A DNA stretch of 31,374 nt, taken from the NCBI GenBank assembly GCA_003487665.1, contig DNFA01000049.1, forward strand, positions 34,192 to 65,565, given 5' to 3'. The position numbers were made by a program, and so were the translations under genes. A model generated the notes under the pieces. That model did not search any database. It saw nothing but the letters and a program-made list of their open reading frames with translations, and was not told where the DNA came from. The stretch is from Oscillibacter sp. (GTDB lineage: Bacteria > Bacillota > Clostridia > Oscillospirales > Oscillospiraceae). Each line of letters begins with the position of its first letter. Position 1 is the stretch's first letter. Below are positions 15,095 through 24,836 of the stretch, in pieces.

Positions 15095-15939
15095 AGCGGA
15101 TCGCATCCATACAGGACATCTCCTGTCTGGGACGCTGCTCCCTGACGGTGGCGCTGCCGGTGATCTCCGCCATGGGGGTGGAGTGTGCCATCGTGCCCAC
15201 GGCTGTGCTCAGCGCCCACACCGCGTTTCCCGGCTTCGTCAGCCGGGATCTCACCGACCAGCTGCCGGCCATCGCCGCCCACTGGCGGCAGCAAAACGTG
15301 CATTTCGATGCGCTGTATACCGGCTATATCGCCTCTGTGCCGCAGGTGCAGCAGGTGCTGGACTTCTTCGACGCGGTGAAAAGCCCGGATACACTGCTGA
15401 TCGTCGATCCCGCCATGGCGGATCACGGGAAGCTGTATGCCGGCTTCGGCGATGATTTCCCGGCGGCTATGGCGCGGGTGGTGGCGCGGGCGGACGTGGC
15501 ACTGCCCAACATCACCGAGGCGTGCCTTCTGACCGGCACGCCCTACCGGGAGGACGTGGACGAGGGCTTCGCCCGCACCCTTTTGCAGCGGGTGGCAGCA
15601 CTGGGCGTGAAGCAGGTGGTGCTCACCGGTGTCTCCTTCGCCCCGGACAGACTGGGCGCCATGGGGTACGACAGCCGGACGGGGACGTATTTCACCGCTC
15701 AGGGGCGGCGTGTCCCCGCCTCCTTCCACGGCACGGGGGACATATTCGCCGCCACCGTGACCGGCGGGCTCATGCGGGGCATGACGCTGGAGCAGTCGTC
15801 CGCGCTGGCGGTGGAGTTCGTGCTGGCGTGCATCGATGCCACGGCGCGCGACCCCCACGCGGGCTGGTACGGCGTGGAATTTGAAAAGGCGCTGCCTCTG
15901 CTGTGCCGGCGGGTGCAGGAGCTGGCGAAAAGCGAATAA
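15091..15939 (+). CDS. Pyridoxal/pyridoxamine kinase of the ribokinase family, PdxY/PdxK-like
   Basis: A 282-residue ribokinase-fold kinase that would make pyridoxal 5'-phosphate from vitamin B6 vitamers. It begins 'KRIASIQDISCLGRCSLTVALPV', the classic clostridial pyridoxamine kinase start (read in parts), has VDPAMADHG in the middle, LPNITEACLLTG, and the anion-hole/catalytic motif HGTGDIFAA (G-T-G-D with the catalytic Asp). Length is normal. The ATG overlaps the previous stop (ATGA at 15091), so it is translated with the radical SAM and Cys-tail genes, although no functional link is obvious. Other vitamin kinases of the family, such as ThiD, are less likely given the N-terminus. Confidence 0.9.
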   Translation: MKRIASIQDISCLGRCSLTVALPVISAMGVECAIVPTAVLSAHTAFPGFVSRDLTDQLPAIAAHWRQQNVHFDALYTGYIASVPQVQQVLDFFDAVKSPDTLLIVDPAMADHGKLYAGFGDDFPAAMARVVARADVALPNITEACLLTGTPYREDVDEGFARTLLQRVAALGVKQVVLTGVSFAPDRLGAMGYDSRTGTYFTAQGRRVPASFHGTGDIFAATVTGGLMRGMTLEQSSALAVEFVLACIDATARDPHAGWYGVEFEKALPLLCRRVQELAKSE

Positions 15940-16028
15940 GCGCTGGGACACAGGACCGTGCGAAGCGGGACGTCGAGGACGCCGTCCCCTACCGAATGAA
16001 GTGCGGAAGTGTTATCCCACACAAACCG

Positions 16029-16064
16029 GAACGCCCTGCGGCTATGCCGCAGGGCGTTCGTGCT
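16029..16064. terminator. Hairpin terminator between the convergent kinase and ftsH genes
   Basis: A perfect 14-bp stem (16029-16042 with 16046-16059) with loop TAT. On the plus strand GTGCTCTTTTATT follows; on the minus strand the T-run is weak (GGTTTGTGTGG). It lies 9 bases from the ftsH stop, so it probably serves both strands. The 90 bases before it hold no gene that I can see. Confidence 0.75.
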
Positions 16065-16067
16065 CTT

Positions 16068-18221
<2,154 letters not shown>

Positions 18222-18267
18222 ATTATTATCCTCCGTTTGACTTGCGAGGGAACTGTAAATTTTAATC

Positions 18268-18296
18268 AGTATACCACACCTGCCCGAAAGTCTCAA
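18268..18296 (-). promoter_or_regulatory. Extended -10 SigA promoter of ftsH
   Basis: Read on the minus strand: TTGAGA (18296-18291), a 17-base spacer and TATACT (18273-18268) preceded by TGG, an extended -10. It leaves a 5' leader of about 40 bases before the ftsH ATG. Confidence 0.8.
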
Positions 18297-18340
18297 GGAA
18301 AAGGCCTCCGGTTTTCCTGTAAAATTTCTATGAATCCGCC

Positions 18341-18369
18341 TTTATATTGGTGAAAGGATGTGGTAGAAT
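18341..18369 (+). promoter_or_regulatory. SigA-type promoter of rlmB
   Basis: TTTATA (18341-18346), 17 bases, then TAGAAT (18364-18369) preceded by TGG (extended -10). It is divergent from the ftsH promoter, about 45 bases away. Confidence 0.6.
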
Positions 18370-18401
18370 AGATACCGATTACAAAAAGCGTGAGGTATAT
18401 C

Positions 18402-19184
18402 ATGAGAGATACAAAGGACACGGAGAACAGACGCCCGCTGCCGGACGCCGAGGCGGACGGCATTATCGAGGGGCGCAACGCGGTGATCGAAGCTCTGCGG
18501 GTGGGCACGCCTATGGATAAGATCTATATCGCCAAGGGCGAGACGGACAAGACCCTGGGGCACATCGCCTCCAAAGCCCGCTCCGCCGGCATCGTGGTGG
18601 TGGAGGCCGACCGGCGCAAGCTGGACAACATGTCCCGCACCCACGCCCATCAGGGCGTGATCGCGCTGGCCGCCGTGCGGGAATACGCCACCGTGGAGAG
18701 CATCCTGCAAGCCGCTGTCGACAGGGACGAACCGCCGCTGCTGGTGGTGTGCGACGAGATATCCGACCCCCACAATCTGGGCGCCATCCTGCGGACGGCG
18801 GAGTGCGCCGGCGCCCACGGCGTCATTATCCCCAAGCGCCGCAGCGCCGGTCTGACCGCCATCGTCGCCAAGACCTCGGCGGGCGCGGTAAGCTATGTGC
18901 CGGTGGCGCGGGTACCCAATATCCCGGCGCTGCTGAAGGATCTGAAAAAGCAGGGCGTGTGGGTATTCGGCACGGCAGCCGACGGCAATACCACCCTGTA
19001 TCAGGCGGATCTGAAGGGGCCTGCGGCCATTGTCATCGGCTCCGAGGGCACGGGCATGACGCGCCTTGCCGCGGAAAACTGCGATTTTCTGGTGAGCATT
19101 CCCATGAAAGGAAAGATATCCTCCCTGAACGCCAGCGCCGCGGCAGCGATCCTGCTGTACGAGGCCGTGCGCCAGCGGGGATGA
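18402..19184 (+). CDS. rlmB: 23S rRNA 2'-O-methyltransferase, SpoU/TrmH family, RlmB-like
   Basis: A 260-residue SPOUT methyltransferase. An N-terminal ribosome-binding (SpoU substrate-binding) domain begins 'IIEGRNAVIEAL' and is followed by the catalytic domain with motif 1 'DPHNLGAILRTAECAGAHGV', motif 2 'VIGSEGTGM' and motif 3 'IPMKGKISSLNASAAAAI', the trefoil-knot SAM site. It probably methylates guanosine 2251 (E. coli number) of 23S rRNA, though paralogs can have other targets. The ATG at 18402 has GAGGT 5 bases upstream; a GTG 12 bases earlier overlaps that site. The next gene follows after 15 bases and is probably co-transcribed. Confidence 0.92.
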   Translation: MRDTKDTENRRPLPDAEADGIIEGRNAVIEALRVGTPMDKIYIAKGETDKTLGHIASKARSAGIVVVEADRRKLDNMSRTHAHQGVIALAAVREYATVESILQAAVDRDEPPLLVVCDEISDPHNLGAILRTAECAGAHGVIIPKRRSAGLTAIVAKTSAGAVSYVPVARVPNIPALLKDLKKQGVWVFGTAADGNTTLYQADLKGPAAIVIGSEGTGMTRLAAENCDFLVSIPMKGKISSLNASAAAAILLYEAVRQRG

Positions 19185-19199
19185 GAGCATACAGACAGA

Positions 19200-21299
19200 A
19201 TGAGAAGACGGCGGGACGAACAATTGTATAACGCTCCCGATCAGGAGGACGAGCTTTCGCTGGAATCCATCCTTGCCGAATACGGCAGGGGTGGGCGTCA
19301 GCCTGCCCCGGAGCAGGAGCCGCCGCAGGAACCCCAGCCGGAGCCGCTTCCCACTCCGGCACCGGAACCCATTCCGGAACCGGAGCCTGCACCGGAACCG
19401 GTTCCCGAGCCGGAACCGGAGTACGAATCCACCGCGCCGGATCGCGTAGCGCTGAAGGACATCATGTCCCAGACGGTGGACGCGGTGCTGGAGGACGAGG
19501 ACGACGGCGTTATCGCCCAGCCGGTGCCGCTGAGCGAGCGCATCGCCGGACTGCTGGCGCGGCTGCGCCGCCGGGCGGAGGGCAAAAAGCGCCGCCCGGC
19601 CTTTCAGGATACGGAGCAGCTGTTCGACGAGCCGGAGGAGGACGAGGAGCCGGAGCCGGAGGAACCGCCGGAGCCGGAGCCGGAGCCGCTGCCGGAGGAC
19701 GTCCTGCGGGACGCCAAGCGGCAGTGCGGACGGCTGCGCCGAGGGCTGCTGGCGGGTATCCTGCCGGCGCTGGCGCTGGTGGTGGCCGCCGTATTGCAGG
19801 AGCTGGAAAAGCTGCCCTCCGCATGGCTGGACGAGGCGCTGCTGCGCTGTGCCGTGCTGGGCGGCGGTCTGCTGCTGACGGCGCTGGCCTGCGCCGCCGT
19901 ATGGCGGCGCGCCGTGGAGCTGCTGCGGCAGGGACAGGCGGGCTGCGAGCTGTGCGCCGCCATCGCGGCGATGACGCAGCTGCTGTGCTGCGTGTGCGGC
20001 ATGGCCACCGGCAGCACCCGCGCCACGCCCTACGCCGCCGCCGGTGCGCTGCTGATACTGGCGTGCCAGTGGGGGCTGTATCTGGAGGCGGAGACGCGCC
20101 GCAGCGCCTATCACCTGCTGGTGCTCAACGGCGCCGTGCCCTACGTGGTCTCCACCACGGAGACGGGCGTGTGCCGTCAGCGGGGCACGGAGGAGGGCTT
20201 CTACCGGCTCATGAGCCGCCCCGATCCCGCCCGCTACTGGCAGAACTACGCCATGCCGCTGGTGATGGCGGTGGCCGCCGTGCTCTCCGGCGTGGTGTGC
20301 TTTTCCGACGGCAATATGAGCGATTTCCCCTGGGTGCTCACGGCGCTGACCACCGCCGGTGCGGGGCTGAGCATCCCCCTCAGCGGCGTGCTGCCCATGT
20401 ACTATCTGTCCCGGCGGCTGGGACGCAGCGGCTGCGCCGCCGCCGGTTACGCCGGTGCGCGGGCGGTAAGCCGCTCCCGCCGGTTGATTTTGACGGACGA
20501 CGACCTGTTCCCGCCCGGCACCGTGACGCTGAACGGCTACAAGGTGTTCGGCGAGGAGCGTGCCCGCGCCGTGTCTTACGCCGCGTCGGTGGCCAAGGCC
20601 GCCGGCAGCAGCCTTACCCCCCTGCTGGAGCGCCAGCTCACCGCCGAGGGCGGCTTCCACCTGCCGGTGGAGTGGCTCAACTACTGCGAGGAGGGCGGTG
20701 TGGAGGCCAACATCCGGGGCGAGACGGTGCTCATGGGCAGCGCGTATTTCATGAAGAAGCGCCGGGTGGCGCTGCCCCGTGACATGAAGCTGTCCACCGG
20801 TGTGTTTCTGGCGGTGGATGGGGCGCTGACCGCCGTGTTCGCCGTGAAATACCAGCCCTCCCGCAACGCGGAGTGGGCGCTGCGCACCCTGAAGCGCTTT
20901 CACATCACGCCGGTGCTGGCTGTCCGCAGCGGCAACGTGACGCCGGGGCTTATCAAGCGGAAATTCGGCGTGGACGCCAGGCCGGTGTACCCGGATGTCT
21001 CCACCCGTCTGGCGCTGGCGCAGCTGGCGGAGCAGCGGGGCGAGCAGCCCTATGTCATTGTCTGCCGGGAGGGGCTGATGCCCCTTGTGGAGTCCGTGGC
21101 CGGCAGCCGCCGGGCGGTGAAGGCCGTGCGCACCGCCACCATTCTGGGCTACATCGGCGCGGCTGTGGGCGTGGCGCTGGCCTATTACCTGACGTCCATC
21201 GGCAATTTCGCCCTACTGACGCCCATCGCCATGGTGGTGTATCAGCTGCTGTGGCTGCTGCCCACGCTGCTGCTGGCCGGGCTTGTGAAGCACTACTGA
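19200..21299 (+). CDS. Large membrane protein resembling a catalytically degenerate P-type ATPase
   Basis: A 699-residue protein I do not recognise as a named family. Residues 1-165 are cytoplasmic and acidic, with a Pro-Glu repeat region (about 36-75) and a second Glu/Pro cluster (about 140-165). Then come four or more membrane segments (about 180-420), a soluble part (about 420-640) and two final membrane segments (about 645-690). The soluble part follows the P-type ATPase plan: LILTDDDLFPPGTVTLNGY at the DKTGTLT position (D433 present, KTG absent), 'GGVEANIRGETVLMGS' like the N-domain 'GVxGxVxGxxVxVGN', 'FLAVDGALTAVFAVK', and TPVLAVRSGN (S577-N579) in place of TGDN. The GDGxND motif is missing. 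ATP-driven transport is therefore unlikely. The start has only a weak ribosome binding site. It is probably co-transcribed with rlmB. Confidence 0.65.
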   Translation: MRRRRDEQLYNAPDQEDELSLESILAEYGRGGRQPAPEQEPPQEPQPEPLPTPAPEPIPEPEPAPEPVPEPEPEYESTAPDRVALKDIMSQTVDAVLEDEDDGVIAQPVPLSERIAGLLARLRRRAEGKKRRPAFQDTEQLFDEPEEDEEPEPEEPPEPEPEPLPEDVLRDAKRQCGRLRRGLLAGILPALALVVAAVLQELEKLPSAWLDEALLRCAVLGGGLLLTALACAAVWRRAVELLRQGQAGCELCAAIAAMTQLLCCVCGMATGSTRATPYAAAGALLILACQWGLYLEAETRRSAYHLLVLNGAVPYVVSTTETGVCRQRGTEEGFYRLMSRPDPARYWQNYAMPLVMAVAAVLSGVVCFSDGNMSDFPWVLTALTTAGAGLSIPLSGVLPMYYLSRRLGRSGCAAAGYAGARAVSRSRRLILTDDDLFPPGTVTLNGYKVFGEERARAVSYAASVAKAAGSSLTPLLERQLTAEGGFHLPVEWLNYCEEGGVEANIRGETVLMGSAYFMKKRRVALPRDMKLSTGVFLAVDGALTAVFAVKYQPSRNAEWALRTLKRFHITPVLAVRSGNVTPGLIKRKFGVDARPVYPDVSTRLALAQLAEQRGEQPYVIVCREGLMPLVESVAGSRRAVKAVRTATILGYIGAAVGVALAYYLTSIGNFALLTPIAMVVYQLLWLLPTLLLAGLVKHY

Positions 21300-21404
21300 C
21301 GGCGACTCCGTCGCTTTGCCCATAGAACAAAGCCTGCCGTTGTACAACCTGACGAAAAGCGGGGAATATCAGCGCACATTTCCCACAAATATTTAAATTA
21401 GAGG

Positions 21405-21433
21405 TTGTCAGGCCAGCGGAAATACTATATAAT
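21405..21433 (+). promoter_or_regulatory. Strong SigA promoter of the EF-G-like gene
   Basis: TTGTCA (21405-21410), a 17-base spacer and a perfect TATAAT (21428-21433). A small 6-bp hairpin (21451-21456 with 21468-21473) lies in the 5' leader. The 105 bases between the previous stop and the promoter show only a weak 5-bp hairpin near 21302. Confidence 0.85.
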
Positions 21434-21504
21434 CGGTACGTTGAGCTACTGTCCGCGGCTGTGGGCGGCGGACTTCAAGAAAACGAAGGGAGAACATCAT
21501 CACT

Positions 21505-23556
21505 ATGACTGCTAACGACATTCGCAATATCGCCCTGCTGGGTCACGGAGGCTCCGGAAAGACCTCTCTGGTTGAGCAGATGCTGTTTATGACCAAGGGT
21601 ATCGACCGTCTGGGCAAGACCGCCGACGGCAATACCACCTGTGACTACGATGCCGAGGAGATCAAGCGCCAGATTTCCATCTCTCTGGCCTTCGCTCCCG
21701 TTATGTACAAGGGCAAGAAGATCAACGTCATGGACGCTCCCGGCAACTTCGATTTCTCCGGCGAGGCCGTGTGCGCCATCCGCGCCGCCGAGTGCGCCGT
21801 CATCGTGGGCAACGCCAAGGACGGCCTGTCCGTGGGCATGGAGCGTACCTGGAAGATGCTGGGCAAGAAGCCCCGCATGATGTTCATCAACCGCGTGGAG
21901 GAGGCCAACTCCGACTACGTCTCCTGCATCGAGACCATCAAGGGCAAGTACGGCACCGCCATCGCCCCCATCGTGGCCACCAAGGCCGATGCCAACAAGG
22001 CCGTTACCGTTATCGTTGACCTGCTGCACAACAAGGCCTACGACGCCAAGGGCGAGTGCGCCATCCCCGGCGACATGGCCGACGAGGTGGAGGCTCTGCG
22101 CGCTGAGCTGATGGAGGCCGCCGCCGGCGCCGACGAGGAGCTGATGGAGAAGTTCTTCGAGACCATGGAGCTGTCCGCCGAGGACATGGCCAAGGGTCTG
22201 AAGATCGGCGTGCGCGACGGCAGCGTGTGCCCCGTGCTGTGCGGCTCCGCCCTCACCGGCATGGGCGTTGACATGCTGATGCAGACCATCGTGGATCTGG
22301 TTCCCGTGGCTACCGACATGCCCGCCGAGGCCGCCGAGGACGACGACGGCAATCCCATTGAGGTCGCCTACGATCCCAACGGCACCACCGCCGCTTTCGT
22401 GTTCAAGACCATCTCCGACCAGTACGGCAAGTACTCCATGATCAAGGTCATCCGCGGCAAGGTCACCGGCGATATGTCCCTGTACAACATGACCACCGGC
22501 AACACCGAAAAGCTGGGTCGTCTGTACACCATGAAGGGCAAGAAGGCCGAGGAGACCAAGGAGATCTGCTGCGGCGACATCGGCGCCATCGGCAAGATGG
22601 ACAAGGTCAAGACCGGCGATACCCTGTGCGAGCCCAAGACCTATGTGAAGTTCGCGCCTCTGGCCTTTGCGCCCGCCTGCTACGAGCGCGCCATCGCGCC
22701 CAAGACCAAGCAGGAGATCGAGAAGCTGGGCACCGGCCTGAACAAGCTGAACGAGGAGGATCCCACCTTCTCCGTCACCAACAACGCCGAGACGCGCCAG
22801 ACCGTTATCTCCGGCGCCGGCGACATTCAGATCGACGTGCTGTGCAGCAAGCTGAAGTCCCGCTTCGGCGTGGACGCGGAGCTGGATACCCCGCGCGTTG
22901 CCTACCGCGAGAAGATCCGCAGCACCGTCCGCAAGCAGGGTCGTTATAAGAAGCAGACCGGCGGCAGCGGCCAGTTCGGTGATGTCCATATCATCTTCGA
23001 GCCCCAGACCGAGCAGGAGGATATGATCTTCGAGGAGAACGTGTTCGGCGGCTCCGTGCCCAAGAACTACTTCCCCGCCGTGGAAAAGGGCCTGCGCGAG
23101 AGCTGCCTGCACGGCGTGCTGGCCGGTTATCCCGTGGTGTTCCTGAAGGCCACTCTGGTGGACGGCTCCTATCACCCCGTGGACTCCTCCGAAATCGCCT
23201 TCAAGCTGGCGGCGAACCTGGCGTTCAAGGCCGCTCTGCCCGAGGCCAAGCCCGTCCTGATGGAGCCCATCGGCGAGCTGAAGGTCACTGTGCCCGATAA
23301 CTATGTGGGCGACGTGATGGGCGACCTGAACAAGCGCCGCGGCCGCGTCATGGGCATGAACCCCACCGGCGACGGCGAGACGGTGCTGGAGGCGGAAGTC
23401 CCCATGGCCGAGATGATGAGCTACGCCATCGACCTGCGCTCCATGACCCAGTCCCGCGGCACCTTCACCTTCACCTTCGTCCGCTACGAGGATTGCCCCG
23501 CGGCGGCACAGGAGAAGGCCATCGCCGCTGCCAAGGCTCTGGCCGAGGCCGAGTAA
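21505..23556 (+). CDS. Elongation factor G-like GTPase paralog (FusA2 type)
   Basis: A 683-residue translational GTPase with the five-domain layout of EF-G. G1 is GHGGSGKTS (13-21), not the AHIDAGKTT of the housekeeping factor. G3 is DAPGNFDF (77-84), where EF-G has DTPGHVDF, so the catalytic His is Asn (N81). G4 is INRVEE (128-133) instead of NKMD. Domain IV and V motifs are near normal, for example GRYKKQTGGSGQFGDV and the late 'NKRRGRVMGMNP', which contacts the ribosome in EF-G. I recall this second EF-G-like group in clostridia, where it is annotated as EF-G or FusA2. Codon use is strongly biased towards AAG, CTG, GCC and ATC, which suggests high expression. The Shine-Dalgarno GAAGGGAG lies about 12 bases upstream. 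It is a single-gene unit with its own promoter and terminator. Confidence 0.88.
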   Translation: MTANDIRNIALLGHGGSGKTSLVEQMLFMTKGIDRLGKTADGNTTCDYDAEEIKRQISISLAFAPVMYKGKKINVMDAPGNFDFSGEAVCAIRAAECAVIVGNAKDGLSVGMERTWKMLGKKPRMMFINRVEEANSDYVSCIETIKGKYGTAIAPIVATKADANKAVTVIVDLLHNKAYDAKGECAIPGDMADEVEALRAELMEAAAGADEELMEKFFETMELSAEDMAKGLKIGVRDGSVCPVLCGSALTGMGVDMLMQTIVDLVPVATDMPAEAAEDDDGNPIEVAYDPNGTTAAFVFKTISDQYGKYSMIKVIRGKVTGDMSLYNMTTGNTEKLGRLYTMKGKKAEETKEICCGDIGAIGKMDKVKTGDTLCEPKTYVKFAPLAFAPACYERAIAPKTKQEIEKLGTGLNKLNEEDPTFSVTNNAETRQTVISGAGDIQIDVLCSKLKSRFGVDAELDTPRVAYREKIRSTVRKQGRYKKQTGGSGQFGDVHIIFEPQTEQEDMIFEENVFGGSVPKNYFPAVEKGLRESCLHGVLAGYPVVFLKATLVDGSYHPVDSSEIAFKLAANLAFKAALPEAKPVLMEPIGELKVTVPDNYVGDVMGDLNKRRGRVMGMNPTGDGETVLEAEVPMAEMMSYAIDLRSMTQSRGTFTFTFVRYEDCPAAAQEKAIAAAKALAEAE

Positions 23557-23572
23557 ATTGTAATATGTATAA

Positions 23573-23616
23573 AAGTCCGGTACGGCGCAGCCGTACCGGA
23601 CTTCCTTACATATTTT
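23573..23616 (+). terminator. Intrinsic terminator after the EF-G-like gene
   Basis: A perfect 14-bp stem (23573-23586 with 23590-23603), loop GCA, followed by CCTTACATATTTT. The T-run is not continuous but the stem is very stable. Confidence 0.8.
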
Positions 23617-23679
23617 CCGCCCCGACGGGGGAGGATACCAGTGGCTGGAAAAATTTTTTGAAAAAATGCAAAAAACCTC

Positions 23680-23711
23680 TTTACAAATCCAAGCAGGTGT
23701 GTTACTATACT
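23680..23711 (+). promoter_or_regulatory. Promoter of the perR-rbr operon
   Basis: TTTACA (23680-23685) with TACTAT (23703-23708) at a 17-base spacer; the overlapping TATACT (23706-23711) would need a 20-base spacer. The region upstream is rich in A and T runs, which could act as an UP-like element. Confidence 0.6.
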
Positions 23712-23714
23712 AAT

Positions 23715-23733
23715 GCAAACAATAATTGTTAGC
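23715..23733 (+). promoter_or_regulatory. 19-bp inverted repeat, candidate PerR/Fur box
   Basis: GCAAACAATAATTGTTAGC pairs in 8 of 9 positions around a central A; the core AACAAT-A-ATTGTT is perfect. The 7-1-7 form is that of Fur/PerR boxes (PerR: TTATAATNATTATAA). It lies 4 bases after the -10, at the expected start of transcription and 22 bases before the gene of a Fur-family regulator, so it is probably its own operator. Confidence 0.65.
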
Positions 23734-23754
23734 AATAAGAAAGGAGCGCAGCCC

Positions 23755-24141
23755 ATGAACACCACACGGCACAGCCCCAAGCGGGAAGCCATATTGGAGT
23801 GCCTGCGTTCCACCACCTGCCACCCCTCTGCGGAATGGGTCTACGCCCAGCTGAAGCCCCGCATACCCGACCTCTCTCTGGCCACCGTCTACCGCAATCT
23901 GGCGCGGTTCCGGGCGGAGGGCACGGTGCAGGTCATCGGCTGTGTGGACGGCGAGGATCGCTACGACGGCAACACCGCCCTCCACGGGCACTTCGTCTGC
24001 CGCTCCTGCGGCGCGGTCATCGACCTGCCGCCCATCCCGGTGGAGCCCCCGGATATGTCGGAGGTAGGGGAACCGGACAGCTACGGCGTCACGTTCTACG
24101 GGCGGTGCAGCGGTTGCCTGGCACAGCAGAAAACCAGTTGA
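23755..24141 (+). CDS. Fur-family transcriptional regulator, PerR-like
   Basis: A 128-residue winged-helix repressor. The N-terminal half has the DNA-binding pattern HPSAEWVYAQLKPRIPDLSLATVYRNL (read in two parts). The C-terminal half holds the regulatory metal site: D in EDRYDG, HGH of LHGHF, and D in VIDL, where PerR has Asp and Fur usually Glu. A structural zinc site is formed by CRSC and CSGC. This set, and the gene for rubrerythrin next to it, favour a peroxide sensor that falls off DNA when its His residues are oxidised by iron-bound peroxide. The ATG at 23755 is preceded by AAAGGAG; an in-frame ATG at 23713 overlaps the promoter and operator. A Fur or Zur role cannot be fully excluded. 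Confidence 0.88.
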   Translation: MNTTRHSPKREAILECLRSTTCHPSAEWVYAQLKPRIPDLSLATVYRNLARFRAEGTVQVIGCVDGEDRYDGNTALHGHFVCRSCGAVIDLPPIPVEPPDMSEVGEPDSYGVTFYGRCSGCLAQQKTS

Positions 24142-24146
24142 CAAAG

Positions 24147-24160
24147 GCCGCTTTCGCGGC
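24147..24160 (+). other. Small hairpin between perR-like gene and rubrerythrin
   Basis: GCCGC and GCGGC enclose TTTC. No T-run follows, so it may act in mRNA processing or attenuation rather than termination. No separate promoter is clear in the 65-base gap, so the two genes are probably one operon. Confidence 0.3.
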
Positions 24161-24206
24161 GTCAAAATAACAAACAAACACATTACATTTTATGGAGGTA
24201 ACGATT

Positions 24207-24776
24207 ATGAAGAAGTGGGTCTGTCCTGTTTGCGGTTATGTTTACGAAGGCGAGAATCCCCCGGCCGAGTGCCCTGTCTGCCACGTCAGCGGTGATAAGT
24301 TCACCCTGCAGGCCGAGGAAAAGACCTGGGCTGCCGAGCATGTGGTGGGCGTAGGCAAGGTGTTCGGCGCTGATGTGCCGGAGGATGTCCGCAAGGAGAT
24401 CATCGACGGTCTGCGCGCCAACTTCGAGGGTGAGTGCTCCGAGGTGGGTATGTATCTGGCCATGGGTCGCGTTGCTGCCCGCGAAGGCTATCCCGAGATC
24501 GCCATGTACTGGGAGAAGGCCGGCCTGGAGGAGGCCGAGCACGCCGCCAAGTTTGCTGAGCTGCTGGGCGAGGTCATCACCGACAGCACCAAGAAGAACC
24601 TGCAGATGCGCGTAGATGCCGAGAACGGTGCCACCGCCGGCAAATTCGAGCTGGCGAAGCTGGCCAAGAAGTACAATCTGGACGCCATCCACGACACCGT
24701 CCACGAGATGGCTCGTGACGAAGCCCGCCACGGCAAGGCCTTCGAGGGCCTGCTGAACCGCTACTTCGGGAAGTAA
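24207..24776 (+). CDS. rbr: Reverse rubrerythrin (N-terminal rubredoxin, C-terminal diiron domain)
   Basis: A 189-residue peroxide-scavenging enzyme of anaerobes. The rubredoxin domain comes first: CPVC (C6, C9) and CPVC (C22, C25) bind one iron. The four-helix ferritin-like domain follows, with ligands in the E-rich helices FEGECSEVGMYLAMGRVA and GLEEAEHAAKF and in the last helices VHEMARDEARHG. This order is the reverse of classic rubrerythrin; such proteins reduce hydrogen peroxide with electrons from NADH via rubredoxin and are strongly induced by oxygen in clostridia. GGAGG lies about 8 bases before the ATG at 24207. The gene directly follows the PerR-like regulator and is probably under its control. 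High-expression codon use is visible. Confidence 0.93.
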   Translation: MKKWVCPVCGYVYEGENPPAECPVCHVSGDKFTLQAEEKTWAAEHVVGVGKVFGADVPEDVRKEIIDGLRANFEGECSEVGMYLAMGRVAAREGYPEIAMYWEKAGLEEAEHAAKFAELLGEVITDSTKKNLQMRVDAENGATAGKFELAKLAKKYNLDAIHDTVHEMARDEARHGKAFEGLLNRYFGK

Positions 24777-24788
24777 ATTAAGGCAATC

Positions 24789-24821
24789 AAAAAAGCAGGG
24801 AGCGTTTCGCTCCCTGCTTTT
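24789..24821. terminator. Two-way terminator between rbr and the convergent pheB-like gene
   Basis: A 14-bp stem (24791-24804 with 24808-24821) with loop TTT. TTTT ends the plus-strand stem, and the minus strand gives TTTTTT after the stem. It lies between two convergent genes, 12 and 16 bases from their stop codons. Confidence 0.88.
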
Positions 24822-24836
24822 GCGGTTTCGGCGGCG

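Noticed and set aside
21300..21320. GGCGACTCCGTCGC hairpin as terminator after the pseudo-ATPase gene
   Set aside because: The stem is only 5 bp and is followed by just TTT, so it is too weak to claim.
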